From NCBI GenBank assembly GCA_009785115.1, contig WQWY01000008.1, forward strand, positions 44,741-108,740: a DNA stretch of 64,000 nt. Direction: 5' to 3'. Below the pieces are notes generated by a model. That model ran no database searches. It saw only the letters and a program-made list of their open reading frames with translations, and had not been told where the DNA came from. Source of the DNA: Micrococcales bacterium. Its GTDB lineage: Bacteria; Actinomycetota; Actinomycetes; Actinomycetales; Cellulomonadaceae. The translations under genes were made by a program, and so were the position numbers. Shown here piece by piece: positions 28,568 through 36,686 of this stretch (its first letter is position 1; every line of letters starts with the position of its first letter).

Positions 28568-30169
28568 TCAGCGAGGAACGATGCCCCGGTGGTGCAGGCC
28601 CCAGACGGCCGAGTCGGTCAGAGCCTCCCAGGAGGCCTCGATGAGGTTCGGGCCGACGCCCACGGTGCTCCAGCTGGTCTCGCCGTCGGTGGTCTCGATG
28701 AGCACCCGGGTGGTCGCACCGGTGCCGGACTGCGAGTCGAGGATGCGCACCTTGAAGTCGATGAGCACGAAGTCTTCGAGCTCGGGGTACACCCGGGCCA
28801 AGGCCTGACGCAGCGCGTGGTCCAGCGCGTCGACCGGGCCGTTGCCCTCGCCGGTCGAGACGAAGCGCTCTCCCCCGGCGGTCAGCTTGACCGTCGCCTC
28901 GGCCGAGGCGGGCGCACCCTTCCCACCGTTGCGCTCCACGATGGTCCGCCACGACTCCACGGTGAAGTACCGGGGGCGCCCGTCGGCCGCCTCTTCCATC
29001 AGCAGCAGCGCGAAGCTCGCGTCGGCGGCCTCGTAGGTGTAGCCCGCGGCCTCGGCGTCCTTGACCCGGTTGGTGACCCGGGAGAGCACGTCGGGGCGGT
29101 CAGCCAGGTCGAAGCCCAGCTCGCGGCCCTTGAGCTCCACGCTGGCCCGGCCGGCCATGTCGGAGACCAGCATCCGCATGTCGTTGCCGACCGTGGCCGG
29201 GTCGGTGTGCTGGTACATGTCAGGGTCTACCCGGATCGCCGACGCGTGCAGCCCCGCCTTGTGGGCGAAGGCGCTGGCCCCGACGTAGGGCTGACGGGCG
29301 AACGGGGAGATGTTGGTGATCTCGCTGATCGCGTGCGCGATACGGGTCATCTCCGACAGACCGCCGGACCCTGCCGCGAGCACCGGGCGGTCCAGCTTGA
29401 TCTCCATGTTGGCGAGCACCGACAGCAGGTCGGCATTACCGGTGCGCTCGCCGTAGCCGTTGATCGTGCCCTGCACGTGGACGCAGCCCGCGGCGACCGC
29501 GGCCAGGGTGTTGGCGACCGCGCAGCCGGAGTCGTTGTGCGCGTGGATGCCGAGCAGCCCGTCCCCGGTCGACTCCCGCAGCTCGGTGACGATCTCACCG
29601 ACCCAGCTGGGCAGCATCCCGCCGTTGGTGTCGCACAGCACCGCGACCTCCGCGCCGGACTCGAGCGCGGTGATGATCGCCGAGCGGGTGTAGCCCGCGT
29701 CGAAGCGGTACCCGTCGAAGAAGTGCTCGGCGTCGAGGAACACCCGGCGACCCTCACGGACGAGCAGCTGCACGGTGTCAGCGATCATCGCCAGGTTCTC
29801 CGGGCCGGTGGTGCGCAACGCCCGCTCGACGTGCCGGATGTCAGACTTCGCGACCAGGGTGACGACGGGCGTCTCGGCGTCGAGCAGCGCGCGGACCTGG
29901 GGGTCGTCGGCGGCACGGGTACCGGCCTTGCGGGTGGCGCCGAACGCGCACAGCTCGGCGTTGCGCAGGTCGAGCTCCTTGGCGGCACGCTTGAAGAACT
30001 CGGTGTCCTTCGGTACGGCTCCCGGCCACCCTCCCTCGATGAAGCCGACACCAAGCTCGTCGAGCAGCGGAGCGATGGACAGCTTGTCGGCCACGGAGAG
30101 GTTGATGCCCTCCTGCTGAGCCCCGTCGCGGAGGGTCGTGTCGTACACCTGGAACGCCGTCGGGCTCAT
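28568..30169 (-). CDS. cimA: (R)-citramalate synthase
   Basis: About 533 residues from the ATG at 30169, which has GAGG five bases upstream; a GTG at 30184 is in frame but lacks a ribosome site. HMG-CoA-lyase-like TIM barrel with YDTTLRDGAQQEG, the metal and substrate residues in GIHAHNDSGCAVANTLAAV, and a C-terminal LeuA allosteric domain (about 400-533). It condenses pyruvate and acetyl-CoA to citramalate, giving a threonine-independent route to isoleucine. The upstream leader peptide rich in Ile codons supports this product assignment over 2-isopropylmalate synthase. Confidence 0.93.
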   Translation of the reverse strand: MSPTAFQVYDTTLRDGAQQEGINLSVADKLSIAPLLDELGVGFIEGGWPGAVPKDTEFFKRAAKELDLRNAELCAFGATRKAGTRAADDPQVRALLDAETPVVTLVAKSDIRHVERALRTTGPENLAMIADTVQLLVREGRRVFLDAEHFFDGYRFDAGYTRSAIITALESGAEVAVLCDTNGGMLPSWVGEIVTELRESTGDGLLGIHAHNDSGCAVANTLAAVAAGCVHVQGTINGYGERTGNADLLSVLANMEIKLDRPVLAAGSGGLSEMTRIAHAISEITNISPFARQPYVGASAFAHKAGLHASAIRVDPDMYQHTDPATVGNDMRMLVSDMAGRASVELKGRELGFDLADRPDVLSRVTNRVKDAEAAGYTYEAADASFALLLMEEAADGRPRYFTVESWRTIVERNGGKGAPASAEATVKLTAGGERFVSTGEGNGPVDALDHALRQALARVYPELEDFVLIDFKVRILDSQSGTGATTRVLIETTDGETSWSTVGVGPNLIEASWEALTDSAVWGLHHRGIVPR

Positions 30170-30196
30170 GTCTTCCTCACTCACGGGCTGACCAAC

Positions 30197-30225
30197 AAAA
30201 AGACCCCCCGGGGTGCGGAGGGTCT
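30197..30225 (-). terminator. Attenuator terminator in the cimA leader
   Basis: On the minus strand AGACCCTCC, loop of seven, GGGGGGTCT (nine pairs, one G-U), followed by TTTTTG, about 28 bases before the cimA start. A second perfect hairpin (GCGCGTCGG with CCGACGCGC, 30226-30252) abuts it and overlaps the leader peptide stop codon. Confidence 0.8.
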
Positions 30226-30251
30226 GCGCGTCGGACGGGCTGGCCGACGCG

Positions 30252-30284
30252 CTACGCGATGATGATCGACTGGATCGCGGACAT
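30252..30284 (-). CDS. Isoleucine-rich leader peptide of cimA
   Basis: MSAIQSIIIA followed by TAG: ten codons, four of them Ile (ATC), three in a row. GAGGA sits ten bases before the ATG. The stop codon abuts a perfect hairpin and then an intrinsic terminator. This is the layout of ribosome-mediated attenuation. A longer in-frame start upstream (MVHQLARLGV) would add further Val and Leu codons. Confidence 0.72.
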   Translation of the reverse strand: MSAIQSIIIA

Positions 30285-30588
30285 CACCCGCACATCCTCG
30301 CACACCCGGCCCCGCACACCCAACCTCGCGAGCTGGTGCACCATCACCGCGCGTGCACCATCACCGCCCGCTGGCACACCGATGCCACGTCTCGCGGGTC
30401 GGAAGCCGTCGCACACCCCCGCGCCTGTCCGGCGGGACCGCCCAGCACCATCCCCGGCACCCCCGGCGACGGCTGCCGGGCGAGGGGTGATGATCGAAAG
30501 ATGCACGAAGATCAGTCGCGGTCTTGTATGGATGCGGCAAGGGATGCTGGGCATGATGATCCAGACCCCGCATCAAGGAGCCAGAACC
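30285..30588. other. Intergenic region between cimA leader and lipoprotein gene
   Basis: No gene seen. It should hold the cimA leader promoter (minus strand) and the promoter of the lipoprotein gene (plus strand). It contains a 15-bp direct repeat, gtgcaccatcaccgc, at 30336-30350 and 30353-30367. Base composition drops toward the right, where the accessory region begins. Confidence 0.6.
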
Positions 30589-31332
30589 GTGAGACCTCGC
30601 GCTGGAGCATCGCTCATGATCGCCGCCGTCCTCAGCATCGCCCTCACCGGGTGCGCTGTGGAGGCATCAACCGACCCGTCGCCGGCGACCGATGGTTCAC
30701 CAGGCGCCACGAGCCCCGCGACCACCCTCTCCGTCGAGGCTCTCGTGGGCACCTACGGGTGGGTCGACCAGATCCTCTCCGACGGCACCTACCTGTCAGA
30801 CGTAGGCGTCGCTAGCGGCCCCGGCGGCCTCATCCTCTACCTCAACGACGACATGACGATCTGGGTCGTCGGGAACCACATCATCGACAGCGAGGGCACC
30901 TGGGAGCTCGCCGAGGGCGCTATCAGGTTGCACGTCCCGGGGTCGGCAGACTTCCGGCTCGACGGCGCCCTCGTCGTCGTCGACGGAGAGAGGCTCATCT
31001 TCCCCGAGAACCCGTCGGTGCAGAACGTCCGCGACGTCTTCGAACGCCTCGACTGCTTCGTCTACGGGGTCGACCTCTGCACGTTCGTCTACTGGTCGAC
31101 CCCAGGCAGCGACGAGATGCTCACCTTCCTTCGCGACGGCACCGTCGCTCGCATCGACCCCGCAGGCGACGCCACCACCGGCCGCTGGGAGCAGAAGGGG
31201 TCCGGCGGTCTGACGCTGACCTACGACGACGGGACCACAGCCCAGGCCGACGTGATCGAGTCAGAGGGACTCACCAGCCTGGACGTCCGCACCGGCGGCA
31301 CAACCACCACCTACGTCGCTGTCTCCCCCTGA
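30589..31332 (+). CDS. Secreted lipoprotein of unknown function
   Basis: 247 residues from the GTG at 30589, with AAGGAG eight bases upstream. Signal peptide with a lipobox (SIALTGC, Cys near residue 22), then a Ser/Thr/Pro-rich linker, then a beta-rich domain with two similar stretches (DGTYLSDVG to GTWELAEGAIRL, and DGTVARIDP to GRWEQKGSGGLTL) that may be a duplicated lipocalin- or META-like unit. It begins the accessory segment beyond cimA. No partner is evident. Confidence 0.75.
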   Translation: MRPRAGASLMIAAVLSIALTGCAVEASTDPSPATDGSPGATSPATTLSVEALVGTYGWVDQILSDGTYLSDVGVASGPGGLILYLNDDMTIWVVGNHIIDSEGTWELAEGAIRLHVPGSADFRLDGALVVVDGERLIFPENPSVQNVRDVFERLDCFVYGVDLCTFVYWSTPGSDEMLTFLRDGTVARIDPAGDATTGRWEQKGSGGLTLTYDDGTTAQADVIESEGLTSLDVRTGGTTTTYVAVSP

Positions 31333-31343
31333 CCGCGTCCACC

Positions 31344-31386
31344 GGGGTCGCGTCTCAGCAGGAGACACCTGCTGAGACGCGACCCC
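31344..31386 (+). terminator. Very strong hairpin terminator after the lipoprotein gene
   Basis: Perfect 19-bp inverted repeat (31344-31362 and 31368-31386; outer bases GGGGTCGCG/CGCGACCCC) with loop AGACA, 11 bases after the stop codon. Confidence 0.8.
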
Positions 31387-31648
31387 GTGCCGGCCAGACA
31401 GGTCGTGCCGCGGCGGCAAGCACCTCGACACTGTTCGAGCAGCAGCTCGATGACGGTGAGTTTTGAGGGTGTCGTTACCCACCTCCAGAACAGCCGCGTC
31501 GTGTGCCGTGATCGCGACGTACGACGCGGACTCGTGGTCGGGTCCGCTCGAAACAGATGGGACATGATCGTCGGTTTCGGAGCTCAGACTTCGTCCATTC
31601 GGGAGTTCAGGCCTCGACCGTTTCGGAGTTCAGGTATCATCTGCTTGC
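31387..31648. other. AT-richer non-coding stretch
   Basis: No gene recognised. Composition is visibly lower in G+C than the chromosome to the left. The last 75 bases contain three tandem repeats before the ATPase gene and presumably its promoter. Confidence 0.6.
31574..31642 (+). repeat. Three tandem 23-bp imperfect repeats before the ATPase gene
   Basis: Units 31574-31596, 31597-31619 and 31620-31642 share the core TTCGGAGTTCAGG (variants TTTCGGAGCTCAG, TTCGGGAGTTCAGG). The array ends six bases before the ATG at 31649. This looks like an operator array or iteron-like binding site. Confidence 0.75.
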
Positions 31649-32920
31649 ATGAACGATGCTACTGGCCTGGTCAGACGCAGAATTCTCGATGTCGCGACCG
31701 AGCGGTGCACCGAGAGCCCGGTGCTGCTGCTCGAAGGGCCACGGACAGTCGGCAAGTCGACCCTCCTGCGCCTGTTGGCCGACCAGGTCGGAGGCCGCAT
31801 CTTGGACCTAGACGATCTCGACACCCGCTCTGCGGTCGGCCGCGACCCTGTGACGATGATCGATGGTCCAGGTCTGGTGCTCATCGACGAGTACCAGCAC
31901 GTCCCGCTGCTCCTCGACGCGATCAAGGCCCGGCTGAACACATCGAGCCGACCATGCCAGTTCGTCCTCACCGGGTCAGCCCGACACGAGTCCTTGCCCC
32001 GTACAGCCCAAGCGCTGACCGGCCGTCTCCAGCGCCTGCCAGTGCTCCCTCTCTCGCAGTCTGAGATCGAAGGCACCCGTCCCGAGCTGCTGCACCGCCT
32101 GGTGACGGAACCTGCCGACACCATTCCGGCAGCGCCTTCCTCGACCACCCGTGAGGACTACATCAGCCGCATCACGCTGGGAGGATTCCCCCTCGCGTTG
32201 GCGGCACCGACCGACCGGGCTCGTGGGCGCTGGATCGACGGCTACGTCCAGCTCACCCTTGAACGTGACGTGCAGACCCTGTCCCGCCTTCGCCAGGCCC
32301 GCGTCCTTCCTGCTGTTCTCGAACGCCTTGCCGGGCAGACCGCGCAGGTGCTCAACAGTGCCCGGCTCGCTGACGGTCTCGGTATCGACGACAAGACCGC
32401 CCGCGACTACGTGCGCCTGCTCGAAGCCGTCTTCCTCGCCCGTCTACTGCCTGCGTGGGACCGCACCCTCACCAGACGGACCACCGCTCGCCCGAAGGTC
32501 CACATGGTCGACACTGGAGTCTCGGCCCGCCTGCTGCGGCTCACCAGCGAAAAGCTGGCCCGGCGAGACCCGACGACGTTGTCTGAGCTCGGCCACCCCA
32601 TGGAGACGTTCGTCGTCGGCGAGCTGCTCAAAGAGGCCAGCTGGACTGACGAGATCGTCGCTGCTGGCCACTGGCGCGCCAAGGACGACTACGAGGTGGA
32701 CCTCGTCCTCGAAACCGACGACGGACGGGTTGTCGCCTTCGAGATCAAGACCTCCGCCAGGGTCTCAGGCACCGACCTGCGAGGGCTGGCCCGACTCCGA
32801 GACCTTCTCGGCGACGCCTTCGTCGCCGGCGTCGCCCTCTACACCGGCGCTCGCAGCTACACCTACGACGACCGGCTCCACGTCCTGCCCATCGACCGGC
32901 TGTGGCGCGAGCAACGCTGA
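31649..32920 (+). CDS. AAA-family ATPase with DUF4143 domain
   Basis: 423 residues. N-terminal AAA_14-type ATPase with Walker A LEGPRTVGKST (about 28-38) and Walker B LVLIDEYQHV (about 73-82), then TGSARH sensor-like motif, then a C-terminal DUF4143 region (about 220-400) ending in a PD-(D/E)XK-like pattern (YEVDLVLETDDGRVVAFEIKTSA). The family is common, mobile and sparsely understood; it is often found near toxin-antitoxin genes. A 64-bp diverged fragment of the same gene lies at 37402-37465. Preceded by a tandem repeat array. Confidence 0.85.
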   Translation: MNDATGLVRRRILDVATERCTESPVLLLEGPRTVGKSTLLRLLADQVGGRILDLDDLDTRSAVGRDPVTMIDGPGLVLIDEYQHVPLLLDAIKARLNTSSRPCQFVLTGSARHESLPRTAQALTGRLQRLPVLPLSQSEIEGTRPELLHRLVTEPADTIPAAPSSTTREDYISRITLGGFPLALAAPTDRARGRWIDGYVQLTLERDVQTLSRLRQARVLPAVLERLAGQTAQVLNSARLADGLGIDDKTARDYVRLLEAVFLARLLPAWDRTLTRRTTARPKVHMVDTGVSARLLRLTSEKLARRDPTTLSELGHPMETFVVGELLKEASWTDEIVAAGHWRAKDDYEVDLVLETDDGRVVAFEIKTSARVSGTDLRGLARLRDLLGDAFVAGVALYTGARSYTYDDRLHVLPIDRLWREQR

Positions 32921-33065
32921 GAGAGCCGAGAGCCGTCTCCCCAGGCGCGAGCACACTCAGTAGAGGCCGGAGGCCGTCGCTGACCGCGCCCTCGGGCTAG
33001 AGACGTCACGGCTCCCTGACCTTTCTCTGTTGGCTCAGCCACCTGGACCCACGAAGGAAAGCTGG

Positions 33066-34424
33066 CTATACGCGTTGCTGTTGATCCTGGGGCCAGCGAC
33101 TGAGGCTCTGAAGGTACTCAAGCGCTTCCGGCATTTCAGTGTACTCGAGCAAACCACCGGCCTCGCGGAGCAGGGCATCACGAACTTCCGCAGGACTGAC
33201 GAAGAAGAATTCACGACGTTCATTAACAAAATTGACCCTGCGGCTGGCGAACATCTTGTGGAGCCCGCTCTCAAGCGCGACAGCATCTTGAGAAAAATGT
33301 AGCGCGTGCACGTCGTAACGGAAAGGCACCGAGGCGCTCCCCAGCTCACGCACACGGTCCATCGGCTCTAGTCGACGCGTCATGCCGATCTTGACGATGT
33401 TCGGTCCGAATGACCCGATATTAGATATGACATACACGTAGCCCGCCCGGATGTTGGCGATGCGGTAGTCGTTGGCCTCGATTGCCTTATCGATGTCAGA
33501 CAGGCGCCCTTGGACTTGCTCCAGTGCGCTCATATCACCTTTGGCGCGTAACGCTTCGAGCGCGTTCAAGCAGTGGGAGCGCTCTTTATCGAGACGCTTC
33601 TTCTCGGCAGCGAGCTCGGCTTCAACGCGCCGCTGCTCACGCAACAGTTCACGCTCTTCTCGTGCTTTTTCTTTCTCCTCTCGTACCTTCATCTGGTAGT
33701 CAGCGGTCAACTCGAGCTCCTGGACTCGCAGCGAGTGAAAGTCAGGACTGACACGCATCTCCATGATTGCCCCGAGCTTCTCGATAGCCGCCATCGCCGA
33801 TTCAAGTCGCCTTTTTGCGGTCACCACGTTGCCCGAGCGCAGAGATCGGACGCAGTTATCAGCCTCAGCGTTGTATGCGCGCAGCATCAACTTCGACAGA
33901 TCCGCGACCATCCGACGACCACGAGCCAAGGAACCGTCGAAGGTGAACGTGTCTGCAGCGAGCACCCCACGCCCGGTCTTGATGACCTCATCGATCCGCG
34001 TTTCAAGATCGGCTAATCGTTTTTTATAGCCAGCAGCGTCCTCAAGCGGATGATGGTAGCGGTAGATACCGACATCTTGAAGCACACGTTGATCGCTGAG
34101 CTCGACCACGTCTTGCTTCCCTTGGCGGGCTAGTGCCGCCTCAAGCTCAGATATCCGTGTCAAGAGCGCGGACACATCTGGAGGCGAAGAAAAGACAGGT
34201 GGCGCCTCTCTCGTCGGTACAGCAACTGATTGTCGTTCGAGCGTCACTGGTGATGATTGAGAGATTTTCGGAGTCGCCCCATCGTCGTCATCTCCGTTCG
34301 GCAACCACAACTGCCACCCGTCCGGTGGCGCTGGCCAAGACTGGTCCGGCTTCCAACCTGGCGGCGGCGTCCACCCTGCAGGAGGCGTCGGCCACCCTGG
34401 AGGAGAGTTGAACCGCATGGTCAC
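33066..34424 (-). CDS. DUF4041 / GIY-YIG (MUG113-type) nuclease-like protein
   Basis: 452 residues. The first 40 are a Trp/Pro-rich repeat (GWPTPPAGWTPPPGWKPD) of a type found at the start of diverse actinobacterial proteins. A coiled-coil DUF4041 region follows (about 125-330; KEKAREERELLREQRRVEAEL). The C-terminal GIY-YIG-like domain starts at AGYVYVISNIGSFG, with VKIGMTRRLEPMDRVREL and ALESGLHKMF, as in T5orf172/MUG113 proteins. Catalytic Tyr, Arg and Glu candidates are present. A DNA-cleaving role is inferred. Its start overlaps the stop of the partner gene by four bases. The gene is clearly AT-richer than the chromosome. Confidence 0.82.
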   Translation of the reverse strand: MTMRFNSPPGWPTPPAGWTPPPGWKPDQSWPAPPDGWQLWLPNGDDDDGATPKISQSSPVTLERQSVAVPTREAPPVFSSPPDVSALLTRISELEAALARQGKQDVVELSDQRVLQDVGIYRYHHPLEDAAGYKKRLADLETRIDEVIKTGRGVLAADTFTFDGSLARGRRMVADLSKLMLRAYNAEADNCVRSLRSGNVVTAKRRLESAMAAIEKLGAIMEMRVSPDFHSLRVQELELTADYQMKVREEKEKAREERELLREQRRVEAELAAEKKRLDKERSHCLNALEALRAKGDMSALEQVQGRLSDIDKAIEANDYRIANIRAGYVYVISNIGSFGPNIVKIGMTRRLEPMDRVRELGSASVPFRYDVHALHFSQDAVALESGLHKMFASRRVNFVNERREFFFVSPAEVRDALLREAGGLLEYTEMPEALEYLQSLSRWPQDQQQRV

Positions 34425-35689
34425 TGCTTACGAGCACGAACGCCACGCGAGGTGTCTGCGGACGTGAGATCACAAGGGGACTTCGAGATGGCCGCACCGA
34501 GGTGCTCCAACGTGGCTTGTGGGACTACATTAGCCAGGTCAAACTGGGTAAACGTCTCCCGATCAGCAGCCGCTACCACGAACGGAATCGACGTGATCTG
34601 CCCGGTTGCCGGCGAGATGGCGTCGCTACCCACAGTGAGCGATATCGAGTGGATCTTTCCGCTGCGGTCAGCTTCGAAGACCTCGCTCAGAACACGCACC
34701 GCGACTTGCATGACCGCACCGGCATAACGATCCTTCTGCGCCTTAGCAGACAGCGAGGTCTCAGCAATTTCGTCCCTGGCCTTGACGTAGCGGTATTCTT
34801 TGATCGCCGGTATCGCCGAAGGCTCCGGAACGATGACAGTCAACGTGAGCTCACGAGTTGACAGATCAAAGGCATGATCGTACTCGACAGGGAACGTCTC
34901 CGGGTAGACCGAGTTCGACAATACGATGCCGACGTACTCTTGAATAGCAGACTCCACATCGAACGCCAGGTCGTTGATGAGTTTTGTCAGTTCGCTGTTT
35001 CGGACAGCGGCATCGGCCTCACGCTGGTCGCACTCGAACTTGTATCGGAATTCGCGTGCCGCAAGGCGTTCCAACCGTCCACGCTCAACTTCTTCTCGAC
35101 GCTTCGACTCAGCGATATGAGCCTCATACATGGCAATATTTTTCGCTTCCCAGGCGGATCGTGCTTGAACGTGGGACGCCTGAGCTTGAGCGATCTGCTT
35201 GGCGTGCTTCTTCTCGCTGAAAAACAATCCGGACGATTTCGGCGGTTCGCTGTAGACCGGCTCTGGCGGATACACAAGTTCTGGCATCGGCGGGGTTGGG
35301 ATTCCGTCGAGACCTTGATCAAATGGCGGGTGCTCGACGACGATCTTGAGACTTTCGAGGTCGACGTAGTTGTCCGCCTCTAGGGCTGCGGAGAGAATTC
35401 CGTCGATCTCTTCATATGTTTGGACAAGGGTCGCATTGAGAGCCTTCACCTCAGCAAGTCTCGACTCGAGATACAACCGTGCGGCCTCTTTTTCCAAACG
35501 AGCTCGCTCAGCCACGTCTGCTTTGACCGCAACAGCATGAGCACGTTCAGCCGCGCGCTGAGAACGCTCACGCTCTCTCACAGCAGCCACATGTGCACGG
35601 CTAGCGGCCGCAGCCTTTTGTCTCTGCCGTTTCTCTGCCTGCTGCTGTTGATATGCCATTTCAGCGAAAAATCCACGTCGCTTGGCCAA
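34421..35689 (-). CDS. Conserved coiled-coil protein, partner of the DUF4041 nuclease
   Basis: 422 residues starting MAKRRGFFAEMAYQQQQ. A long charged coiled coil (about 15-110) is followed by a Pro-rich linker, a second coil (about 160-235) and a globular C-terminal half with conserved-looking stretches VLSNSVYPETFPVEY, KEYRYVKARDEIAETS, SEVFEADRSGKI and FDLANVVPQATLEHLGA. I recognise this as a family in Streptomyces and relatives sometimes labelled restriction-system protein, but no catalytic motif is obvious. It is translationally coupled (ATGA) to the DUF4041/GIY-YIG gene and shares its low G+C. A 5' fragment of a second copy lies at 37466-37653. Likely a two-component defence module. Confidence 0.72.
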   Translation of the reverse strand: MAKRRGFFAEMAYQQQQAEKRQRQKAAAASRAHVAAVRERERSQRAAERAHAVAVKADVAERARLEKEAARLYLESRLAEVKALNATLVQTYEEIDGILSAALEADNYVDLESLKIVVEHPPFDQGLDGIPTPPMPELVYPPEPVYSEPPKSSGLFFSEKKHAKQIAQAQASHVQARSAWEAKNIAMYEAHIAESKRREEVERGRLERLAAREFRYKFECDQREADAAVRNSELTKLINDLAFDVESAIQEYVGIVLSNSVYPETFPVEYDHAFDLSTRELTLTVIVPEPSAIPAIKEYRYVKARDEIAETSLSAKAQKDRYAGAVMQVAVRVLSEVFEADRSGKIHSISLTVGSDAISPATGQITSIPFVVAAADRETFTQFDLANVVPQATLEHLGAAISKSPCDLTSADTSRGVRARKQ

Positions 35690-35889
35690 GGCTACCTCTC
35701 CTGAGAATCTCTGAGCGTAGAAAATACATCATCACTACCGTACCATCGTCCGACATGACTCCCGCGAGGCGAGAGGGATGAAAGACGGCTTCGTGACACT
35801 CTGCCGACGGCCGCCGCTGCTCTCCCCCGAGGCGTGCACGGACCTCTTGCCGTTCAGGACCGACATGATGATCTGCGGCGGCTTGGACC

Positions 35890-36150
35890 TCAGGTGCCGT
35901 AGTGGTAGCGGCAGGCAGCGATCTCTACCGTGTCGTCACGGTGCCGGTAGACGAGGCGGTGCTCGTCGTCGATGCGCCGAGACCACCAGCCTGTCAGGTC
36001 ACCACGCAGCTGTTCCGGCTTGCCGATGCCCTGGTAGGGGTCGCGGCGGATGTCACGCAACAACTGGTTGATGCGCCGGAGCATGCGTCTGTCCTGCTGT
36101 TGCCACCACTCGTAGTCGGCCCAGGCGTGCTCCTGCCAGAGCAGCCTCAT
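35890..36150 (-). CDS. yoeB: YoeB-type mRNA-cleaving toxin
   Basis: 86 residues, RelE-fold ribosome-dependent endoribonuclease. WADYEWWQQQDRRMLRRINQL and GKPEQLRGDLTGWWSRRI, plus HRLVYRH near the end, and C-terminal CRYHYGT with catalytic-type His-Tyr, are diagnostic. The ATG overlaps the antitoxin stop by four bases. Confidence 0.95.
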   Translation of the reverse strand: MRLLWQEHAWADYEWWQQQDRRMLRRINQLLRDIRRDPYQGIGKPEQLRGDLTGWWSRRIDDEHRLVYRHRDDTVEIAACRYHYGT

Positions 36151-36398
36151 TCGACCAGCTCGCGCTCGACACCACGCCCGGCGTCCAGGTCGGTGATCGC
36201 CTCTCGCAGCCGTCGTGCGTTGGCAGGGCTTCGCAGCAGGTAGTCAGTCTCCTTCAGCGCCTCGTAGGCGGACAGGGAGACGATGACCGCGGGCTCGCGC
36301 CCAGAACGCGTGATGACGACCTCCTCCTGGTCGTCAACCACAGAGTCCAGCACCTCGGCGTAGCGCTTGCGCGACTCGGAGTAGCTGAGCACCTTCAT
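36147..36398 (-). CDS. yefM: YefM-type antitoxin
   Basis: 83 residues from the ATG at 36398 (MKVLSYSESRKRYAEV), with GAGGAGG five bases upstream; the frame extends to 36419 but lacks a better site. Phd/YefM fold: N-terminal DNA-binding part, C-terminal toxin-neutralising tail (RSPANARRLREAI). It neutralises the coupled YoeB and represses its own operon. A diverged 77-bp fragment of this gene is found at 37657-37733. Confidence 0.94.
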   Translation of the reverse strand: MKVLSYSESRKRYAEVLDSVVDDQEEVVITRSGREPAVIVSLSAYEALKETDYLLRSPANARRLREAITDLDAGRGVERELVE

Positions 36399-36411
36399 CA
36401 CAACCTCCTCA

Positions 36412-36431
36412 ACGTACAAGATACCGTACGT
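36412..36431 (-). promoter_or_regulatory. Putative YefM-YoeB operator
   Basis: ACGTAC, eight bases, GTACGT: a perfect inverted repeat 14 bases before the yefM start. The GTAC cores resemble the TGTACA half-sites bound by YefM-YoeB of E. coli. Confidence 0.6.
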
Positions 36432-36474
36432 CGAGGAGGTTTGTGCGGGATCACCCTCCGATGCCAGACCAGAC

Positions 36475-36567
36475 CGCCAGTGAGACTCGGATGCCAGGTC
36501 GACAGCCGCAACCGTCTCACCGGCATGGAACCAGTCTCACTGGCGCGCTCGGGCGTCAGTGAGACGG
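36475..36567. repeat. Palindromic GTGAGAC element, left copy
   Basis: CGCCAGTGAGACT (36475-36487) and AGTCTCACTGGCG (36533-36545) form a perfect 13-bp inverted repeat. Further GTCTCACCGG (36514-36523) and CAGTGAGACGG (36557-36567) motifs lie in and beside it. A related element is at 38477-38528. No gene is seen in 36432-36686. Confidence 0.7.
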
Positions 36568-36686
36568 TCGGGGCGGAGGTGCGGCGAGCGGAGCACTACC
36601 GCACCCGCCGACCCAGCGCGTCGGGACAGCTGGACGGTGCATGCCTGCGTGGAGGCAGTCCCTGTGCCGTCCCGCCTGCTTCGAGA

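Noticed and set aside
28568..30169. Assignment as 2-isopropylmalate synthase (leuA)
   Set aside because: Sequence pattern (YDTTLRDGAQQEG, CimA-type C-terminal) and the Ile-coded leader favour citramalate synthase.
31344..31386. 19-bp inverted repeat considered as an insertion-sequence end pair
   Set aside because: The arms are only five bases apart and directly follow a stop codon, which fits a terminator.
33030..33302. 90-codon frame antisense to the DUF4041 gene
   Set aside because: Lies wholly over the GIY-YIG domain coding sequence, has no ribosome site and no recognisable domain.
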